A stretch of DNA of 5,555 nucleotides from the NCBI GenBank assembly GCA_030629925.1, contig DAOVOB010000091.1:1-5555 (forward strand), in the 5' to 3' direction. The notes below the pieces were generated by a model. That model was not told where the DNA came from, made no database searches, and saw only the letters and a list, made by a program, of their open reading frames with translations. Positions 1-3,000 of this stretch are shown here, one piece after another. Numbering within the stretch: the stretch's first letter is position 1; each line of letters begins with the position of its first letter. The translations under genes and the position numbers were made by a program. Origin of the DNA: Fidelibacterota bacterium (GTDB lineage: Bacteria > Fidelibacterota > Fidelibacteria > Fidelibacterales > Fidelibacteraceae).

Positions 1-60
1 ATGCCCAAAAGAATCCAGCTCATACGAACGCACCGTGAGTGTACTTTTCCATATTTTCAT
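1..60 (-). CDS. Acyl-CoA thioesterase-like protein (hotdog fold, YbgC/FadM type), N-terminal 20 codons only
   Basis: The gene starts at an ATG at 60-58 on the minus strand and runs off the left edge of the window, so only 20 codons are visible. The readable N-terminus includes VRSYELDSFGH. This matches the opening of the 4-hydroxybenzoyl-CoA/acyl-CoA thioesterase family, where the VR-x-x-E-x-D-x-x-G-H pattern contains the catalytic Asp (visible as D16) and normally continues into a VNNAVYL-type stretch. From family knowledge it would hydrolyse acyl-CoA thioesters in the cytoplasm as a hotdog oligomer. A strong AAGGAG ribosome site lies 10 bases upstream. An ATG eight bases further upstream is out of frame and soon meets a stop. 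The gene lies just after the terminator of the HAD gene, and no clear promoter fits in the 30-base gap. The rest of the gene must be checked outside the window. Confidence 0.72.
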   Translation of the reverse strand, partial: MKIWKSTLTVRSYELDSFGH

Positions 61-70
61 GCTGCATATT

Positions 71-76
71 CTCCTT
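71..76 (-). promoter_or_regulatory. Ribosome binding site of the thioesterase-like gene
   Basis: On the minus strand the sequence reads AAGGAG, followed by a 10-base spacer and the ATG at 60. It decides between two nearby ATGs: the one closer to this site is out of frame and closes quickly, while the ATG at 60 opens the recognisable family N-terminus. Confidence 0.6.
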
Positions 77-94
77 TTTTGAAATATTCATGGG

Positions 95-120
95 AAAAGA
101 CGGAGCATTGCTCCGTCTCT
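95..120 (-). terminator. Factor-independent terminator of the HAD gene
   Basis: On the minus strand AGACGGAGC pairs perfectly with GCTCCGTCT around a three-base AAT loop. The 9-bp stem (98-106 with 110-118) can be extended by a G-U and an A-U pair at its base. It is followed by TTTTCC, giving a short U-tract. It begins 12 bases after the HAD stop codon. On the plus strand the stem is not followed by a T-run, so it acts on minus-strand transcripts. Confidence 0.75.
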
Positions 121-131
121 ACAATAAATGT

Positions 132-788
132 TTATGTATTTAACAAATCTATTAAAATGTTTGGTGACAATTCATCATACGAACTCACGATCAGATCCGC
201 TTCATGGATAACATCGGCCGGAAAGGTCGTGGTGATACCGATCACTTTTGCCCCCGATGCTTTGCCTGCACGGATACCGTTGACTGAATCTTCGATCACA
301 ATGCACTTCTCAATGGGTATTCCAATGTGTTCTGCACCCTTCAAATAGGGTTCAGGGTGCGGTTTGGTGTTTTCCACTTCACTTGAGGTGATCATTCCGC
401 TGAAAATATTGTCAACCGGCACATTCTCAAAAGTCCAATTCATTACTTCACGTGATGTAGAGGTGACAATGAGATCCGAAAATTCGTCAAGGCAAGAATA
501 GTAAAATTCCACAAATCCGGGAATGAAGCGCATATTCGTTTTGAATTCATTAAAAAGATCAACACTGTATTCTTTGCGCATTGCGTCAATATCAACTTTT
601 GCATCATATTTTTCACGAATGTAGGAAAAAACAGCTTTGGCATCTTTACCTTTAAAGAATAACCAATCTTCAGCTTCAACCTGTATTCCATATTTCTTGA
701 ATTGAATGTTCATTGCAGCTTCATACAGCGGTTCGCTATCTACAACCACGCCATCAAAGTCCAGTAAAAGTCCGTATTTTTTGCTCAA
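132..788 (-). CDS. HAD-superfamily hydrolase, beta-phosphoglucomutase-like subfamily (probable phosphatase)
   Basis: This 218-residue cytosolic protein is a complete subfamily I HAD hydrolase. Motif I is DFDGVVVDSEPLY, with nucleophile D10 and acid/base D12. A helical cap follows (about 15-88). Motif II is VTSTS (S110), motif III is K142 in TKPHPEPY, and motif IV is E166-D167 in IEDSVNGIRAG, which ligates magnesium. All four motifs are intact and the length is normal for the family. The reaction is expected to be phosphate transfer from a small phosphorylated metabolite through an aspartyl-phosphate; the substrate cannot be read from sequence. The cap residue that is His in many beta-phosphoglucomutases (the H of the usual DSEPLH) is Tyr here (Y22), so simple phosphatase activity seems likelier than mutase activity (inference). 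The start is TTG at 788-786, chosen because GGAG lies 6 bases upstream, motif I begins at residue 10, and the only nearby upstream ATG closes after three codons. The gene appears monocistronic, with its own promoter and terminator. Confidence 0.9.
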   Translation of the reverse strand: MSKKYGLLLDFDGVVVDSEPLYEAAMNIQFKKYGIQVEAEDWLFFKGKDAKAVFSYIREKYDAKVDIDAMRKEYSVDLFNEFKTNMRFIPGFVEFYYSCLDEFSDLIVTSTSREVMNWTFENVPVDNIFSGMITSSEVENTKPHPEPYLKGAEHIGIPIEKCIVIEDSVNGIRAGKASGAKVIGITTTFPADVIHEADLIVSSYDELSPNILIDLLNT

Positions 789-794
789 TTAATT

Positions 795-798
795 CTCC
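795..798 (-). promoter_or_regulatory. Ribosome binding site deciding the TTG start of the HAD gene
   Basis: On the minus strand GGAG is followed by AATTAA and then TTG (788-786), an ideal 6-base spacer. The ATG that overlaps this site (800-798) reads ATG GAG AAT TAA, so it is closed and cannot start the gene. The next in-frame ATG is at codon 26, downstream of the catalytic aspartates. Confidence 0.65.
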
Positions 799-814
799 AT
801 TTTTAATCGAAATG

Positions 815-843
815 AATATAAAACAATTCACCTTAGTTAACAA
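815..843 (-). promoter_or_regulatory. Candidate sigma-70-type promoter of the HAD gene
   Basis: On the minus strand there is a -35-like TTGTTA (843-838), a 17-base spacer, and a -10-like TATATT (820-815, five of six to TATAAT). Initiation would fall near 808, leaving a short leader of about 20 bases that contains the GGAG at 798. The site sits between the palindromic repeat (ending at 857 on this side) and the gene, and the upstream small gene has its own terminator, so a promoter is expected here. Called by eye in AT-rich DNA. Confidence 0.45.
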
Positions 844-856
844 TTGACAAATAATA

Positions 857-983
857 TGTCATCTCGACCGAAGCACCGATGAATCGGGGCAGAGTGGAGA
901 GATCTCAAACACTTAATAAGTATCATGAATTTTGAGATTTCTCCGCTACATCCGCCTGTAGACGGATTCCAGTCGAAATGACA
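857..983. repeat. Palindromic interspersed repeat, copy 1 (~127 bp)
   Basis: The element is bounded by imperfect terminal inverted repeats: TGTCATCTCGA at 857-867 against TCGAAATGACA at 973-983. An inner inverted pair, GAGAGATCTCAAA against TTTGAGATTTCTC, surrounds a loop with the small palindrome ACTTAATAAGT. Two side hairpins are visible: CCGAT-GA-ATCGG in the left arm and ATCCG...CGGAT in the right arm. Bases 898-947 are identical to 2728-2777 in a second copy. No protein is encoded, so this is a non-autonomous MITE/REP-like element or a structured noncoding repeat. It fills most of the 281-bp gap between the HAD and small membrane genes. Confidence 0.8.
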
Positions 984-1002
984 TCTTATTTATTTTTAAT
1001 AT

Positions 1003-1028
1003 AAAAAAGAGCTGAAAATTCAACTCTT
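1003..1028 (-). terminator. Factor-independent terminator of the small membrane protein gene
   Basis: On the minus strand AAGAGTTGA (1028-1020) pairs with TCAGCTCTT (1015-1007), including one G-U wobble, around a four-base ATTT loop. It is followed by a T-run continuing to 1003. The stem begins 42 bases after the stop codon of the 71-residue gene and lies before the palindromic repeat, so transcripts from ispG or the small gene should mostly end here. Confidence 0.65.
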
Positions 1029-1052
1029 CAACTCTTCATTTTTCCGACTTCT

Positions 1053-1080
1053 ACTTTATTCTTTAAACTTTATTCTTTAG
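1053..1080. repeat. 14-bp tandem duplication across the stop codon of the small membrane protein gene
   Basis: Bases 1053-1066 (ACTTTATTCTTTAA) and 1067-1080 (ACTTTATTCTTTAG) match at 13 of 14 positions. The right unit contains the last codons and the TAA stop (1072-1070 on the minus strand). The left unit lies just downstream of the gene. Nearby, CAACTCTT is also directly repeated at 1021-1028 and 1029-1036. Confidence 0.8.
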
Positions 1081-1285
1081 TCTTTTTATATAGTATAGAC
1101 ATAGGCAAAACAACAACATAACCGATAGTCAGAATAATGGGGCTGACATAAAGTGAAAGTCCATCGTAAGTTTTACCGACGGCCATCAAGATATAGCCCA
1201 CGATCAGCACAGCCAATGCGACAAGAAAGATGTAAAGATTCGTTTTTGTTAAACCCAGTGATTGAAAAAATTCGATTGATGTCAT
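1070..1285 (-). CDS. Small inner-membrane protein with two predicted helices, unknown function
   Basis: A 71-residue protein that I do not recognise with certainty. It has a short polar N-terminus (1-15), a hydrophobic segment at about 16-36 (LYIFLVALAVLIVGYILMAV), a short loop (37-45, GKTYDGLSL), a second hydrophobic segment at about 46-66 (SPIILTIGYVVVLPMSIL), and a basic tail KKTKE. This is a two-helix hairpin with both termini probably cytoplasmic (inference from the Lys-rich tail). The GYILM...G...SPIIL-IGYVV layout resembles the small DUF3098-type membrane proteins, but that link is only a resemblance by eye. The ATG at 1285 is supported by AAGGAA five bases upstream. It lies 157 bases after ispG on the same strand and is closed by a terminator. 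The amino-acid composition and ribosome site argue that it is a real gene. Confidence 0.75.
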   Translation of the reverse strand: MTSIEFFQSLGLTKTNLYIFLVALAVLIVGYILMAVGKTYDGLSLYVSPIILTIGYVVVLPMSILYKKTKE

Positions 1286-1310
1286 GTTTGTTCCTTATTG
1301 TATTTCGCCC

Positions 1311-1341
1311 CAAAATTACATTATCGTTTAATTTTATGCAA
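1311..1341 (-). promoter_or_regulatory. Weak candidate promoter of the small membrane protein gene
   Basis: On the minus strand TTG (1341-1339) is followed after 20 bases by TAATTTTG (1318-1311). This fits the TTTG / TAnnTTTG pattern described for Bacteroidetes primary-sigma promoters (the first base of the upstream element is C rather than T). A sigma-70 reading of the same region is poor. The leader would be about 20 bases. The DNA is AT-rich, so chance matches are likely. Confidence 0.25.
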
Positions 1342-1353
1342 GAGATAAGATAG

Positions 1354-1429
1354 GTTTAAGGTGTAGGGTGTAAAGGTGTATAGGTCATTTCAATTACTTG
1401 GCTCTTGGTTTTTGTCTCTTGGATCTTGC
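1354..1429. repeat. Low-complexity spacer of short direct repeats between ispG and the small membrane gene
   Basis: The spacer holds three GGTGTA units (1360-1365, 1367-1372, 1375-1380), then TCTTGG twice (1403-1408 and 1417-1422) with a related CTTGG and ATCTTG on either side. No convincing terminator hairpin was found after ispG, so read-through into the 71-residue gene is possible. No ORF with coding character was seen. Confidence 0.5.
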
Positions 1430-1457
1430 CATTCATAACCCATCATTCATAATCCAT
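1430..1457. repeat. 14-bp tandem duplication across the stop codon of ispG
   Basis: Bases 1430-1443 (CATTCATAACCCAT) and 1444-1457 (CATTCATAATCCAT) match at 13 of 14 positions. The right unit encodes the last four codons of ispG (Met-Asp-Tyr-Glu), and the TGA stop (1445-1443) straddles the junction of the two units. The extra copy lies immediately downstream of the gene. Confidence 0.8.
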
Positions 1458-2501
1458 AATCATTTCATATAGTTTGTCAACAATCCCATCAATGGGCAAA
1501 ATGCCAACTTTGTTCCCATTCTTAAACAACATGACCTTGCCATCCCCCGCTCCGGCGATCCCTATGTCCGCTTCACGAGCTTCTCCGGGACCATTGACTA
1601 CGCAACCCATGACCGCAACGGTCAATTCTTTATCCATACCTTCAATTCTGTCCTCTAATTCTGTTGCAATGCTTGCTACATCGAAATTTGAACGCCCGCA
1701 GGTAGGACATGCGATCACTCTTACGGCATCATTGCGTAAGCCAAGTGCCTGCAATATCTGTTTAGCGATTTTTATCTCTTTTACGGGATCAGCAGCCAGT
1801 GAAACACGCAAAGTATCGCCTATTCCCTCGGCAAGAAGCGTTCCAATACCTATCGCTGAGCGCAAAGAACCCAGTTTCTCTGTCCCGGCTTCGGTCACAC
1901 CCAAATGCAAAGGATAATCAAATTTTTCAGAAAACAACCTATTCGCTGCGATCATGTTCATGACATTTGACGCTTTGATGGAAACGATAACATTTTCAAA
2001 CCCGTGCTTTTCACAGATCTCAAGATGCCGGGCCGCCGATGTCACAAGCGCTTCGGGCGTCGGATGGCCATATTTCTCTAAGATATCTTTTTCCAAGGAA
2101 CCGGCATTCACCCCAATGCGAATAGGAACATTTTTTGCCTTGCAGGCATCAAGAACAGCTTTAATTTTATCTTCGGAACCGATATTCCCGGGATTGATAC
2201 GGATCTTATCCGCTCCGGCATCCAAGGCTGCCAGCGCCAGTTTATAGTCAAAATGAATATCAGCGACCAGCGGAATACCAATGCGTTTCTTGATAGCCGC
2301 AAAAGCGGGAACAGCAGCGGAATTCGGGACAGCCATGCGCACGATCTCACATCCCGCGATCTCCAGTTGCCATATTTGATCAATAGCCCTTTCTATATCC
2401 TCGGGTTTGGTATTGATCATGCTTTGGATGGAGACAGGAGCATCTCCACCAATGTACATGTTGCCGACTTTTATTTTTTTGGTTTGTTTGCGTGTTATCA
2501 T
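1443..2501 (-). CDS. ispG: 4-hydroxy-3-methylbut-2-enyl-diphosphate synthase (GcpE), short bacterial form
   Basis: IspG catalyses the penultimate step of the MEP isoprenoid pathway. It reductively opens 2-C-methyl-D-erythritol 2,4-cyclodiphosphate to HMBPP using a [4Fe-4S] cluster and an electron donor such as ferredoxin or flavodoxin. The 352-residue protein has the TIM-barrel domain (about 1-250) with hallmark stretches VGNMYIGGDAPVSIQSM, VADIHFDYKLAL, RINPGNIG and GVTEAGT. The C-terminal cluster domain has CPTCGRSNFD (C265, C268) and GCVVNGPGEA (C300, E307). Spacing of the three Cys and the Glu ligand is the canonical one, and no ligand is missing. The large insertion domain found in plant, chlamydial and Bacteroidetes enzymes is absent. 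The ATG at 2501 fits the family N-terminus. No Shine-Dalgarno precedes it: the 14 bases before it read GTGTATATTCCTTT, directly after a TATAAT. The gene heads the leftward cluster and faces the divergent lipoprotein gene. Confidence 0.97.
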   Translation of the reverse strand: MITRKQTKKIKVGNMYIGGDAPVSIQSMINTKPEDIERAIDQIWQLEIAGCEIVRMAVPNSAAVPAFAAIKKRIGIPLVADIHFDYKLALAALDAGADKIRINPGNIGSEDKIKAVLDACKAKNVPIRIGVNAGSLEKDILEKYGHPTPEALVTSAARHLEICEKHGFENVIVSIKASNVMNMIAANRLFSEKFDYPLHLGVTEAGTEKLGSLRSAIGIGTLLAEGIGDTLRVSLAADPVKEIKIAKQILQALGLRNDAVRVIACPTCGRSNFDVASIATELEDRIEGMDKELTVAVMGCVVNGPGEAREADIGIAGAGDGKVMLFKNGNKVGILPIDGIVDKLYEMIMDYE

Positions 2502-2515
2502 AAAGGAATATACAC

Positions 2516-2521
2516 ATTATA
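2516..2521 (-). promoter_or_regulatory. Candidate -10 element of ispG (near-leaderless transcript)
   Basis: On the minus strand a perfect TATAAT (2521-2516) ends 14 bases before the ispG ATG. Initiation 6-7 bases downstream would leave a leader of only about 7-8 bases, with no room for a ribosome site, which agrees with the absence of one. The -35 region is a T-rich stretch (CTATTTTTC) with no good TTGACA match, so the call rests on the -10 alone. Confidence 0.35.
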
Positions 2522-2560
2522 AATATTACTTGAAAAAGAAAAATAGCTAGAAAAAAGGTG

Positions 2561-2640
2561 AGAAGCCCCTCCTTCGTCAAGACTACCAGCCTTCGCCCCG
2601 AAGTATAGGGGCTATGGCATGGCACAGCGCAGGGCAGGCA
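2561..2640. repeat. GC-rich palindromic patch, possible second type of intergenic repeat
   Basis: This patch is richer in G+C than the AT-rich DNA around it. AGCCCCT (2564-2570) is exactly inverted as AGGGGCT (2607-2613). Between them lies a tight hairpin, CTTCG-CCC-CGAAG (2591-2603), and GCCCC/GGGGC can pair as an alternative. CCTTCG occurs twice (2571-2576 and 2590-2595, the second read as GCCTTCG). There is no T-run and no ORF with coding character. Together with the palindromic element further right, it suggests layered insertion of repeats in the 499-bp gap between ispG and the lipoprotein gene. Confidence 0.45.
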
Positions 2641-2675
2641 GAAGTTAGAAAATGAGCACTGGGAAAATGAGAAAC

Positions 2676-2813
2676 TGTCATCTCGAACAGTCTTCGCTCT
2701 ACGAGCTACGACCGTCAGGCCAAATGAAGAGATCTCAAACACTTAATAAGTATCATGAATTTTGAGATTTCTCCGCTCCATCCGTCTTCTGACGGATTTC
2801 GGTCGAAATGACA
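2676..2813. repeat. Palindromic interspersed repeat, copy 2 (~138 bp)
   Basis: This is a second copy of the element at 857-983, in the same orientation, with the same ends (TGTCATCTCGA at 2676-2686 and TCGAAATGACA at 2803-2813). The core 2728-2777 is identical to 898-947 over 50 bp, and the right arm is similar (hairpin ATCCGTC...GACGGAT). The left arm differs almost completely: here it carries GCTC-TAC-GAGC and ACGACCGT where copy 1 has CCGATGAATCGG. So the core and ends are conserved while the left arm varies. No coding content. Confidence 0.8.
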
Positions 2814-3000
2814 TTATATTTTTTTTATTTTTTGTACCTTTGTGTTAACTTGTGTCTTACGTGTGAGGTCTTAACTTATCAATCTCATATCCCATACTAA
2901 CAGATATTTAATTTGTAAATGATTTCATGAACTTGTATTTTACGCAGTTAATAATAAATAGACATAAGCTGACATAAAAATGTAAAATAAAGGAATAACC
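2814..3000 (+). promoter_or_regulatory. AT-rich leader and promoter region of the lipoprotein gene
   Basis: After the palindromic repeat comes a T-rich run and then TACCTTTG (2836-2843), which fits the TAnnTTTG element of Bacteroidetes-type promoters but lacks the upstream TTTG. A sigma-70-like alternative is TTGTAA, a 17-base spacer and TATTTT, about 60-90 bases before the gene. TTAACTT is repeated (2845-2851, 2871-2877) and GACATAA is repeated with a 10-base period (2961-2967, 2971-2977). A clear ribosome site AAAGGA (2989-2994) lies 6 bases before the ATG. Which promoter is used cannot be decided by eye. Confidence 0.35.
2961..2977 (+). repeat. GACATAA direct repeat with one-turn spacing upstream of the lipoprotein gene
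   Basis: GACATAA occurs at 2961-2967 and again at 2971-2977, a 10-base period that puts both copies on the same face of the helix, 24-40 bases before the start codon. It could be a regulator half-site pair, or chance in AT-rich DNA. Confidence 0.3.

Noticed and set aside
1..348. Plus-strand open frame of 115 codons at the left edge
   Set aside because: It runs antisense through the HAD C-terminus, its terminator and the thioesterase start; the product has no recognisable features and no ribosome site can be seen.
443..691. Minus-strand 82-codon frame within the HAD gene
   Set aside because: Out-of-frame shadow of the intact HAD coding sequence.
1474..1917. Plus-strand open frame of 147 codons inside ispG
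   Set aside because: Antisense shadow of a perfectly conserved ispG; composition is Ser/Pro/Ile-rich as expected of a shadow frame.
2380..2501. Alternative ispG start at Met15
   Set aside because: Residues 1-14 match the usual IspG N-terminus (basic, ending KVGN before YIGGDAP), so the upstream ATG is kept despite lacking a ribosome site.
2380..2742. Minus-strand open frame of 120 codons upstream of and overlapping ispG
   Set aside because: It starts inside the palindromic repeat, crosses the GC-rich palindrome and enters ispG in another frame; the translation changes character throughout and looks non-coding.
857..2813. CRISPR-like array or transposon with its own transposase
   Set aside because: Only two repeat copies 1.8 kb apart with genes between; no short regular spacers, no cas genes and no transposase frame in or between the copies.
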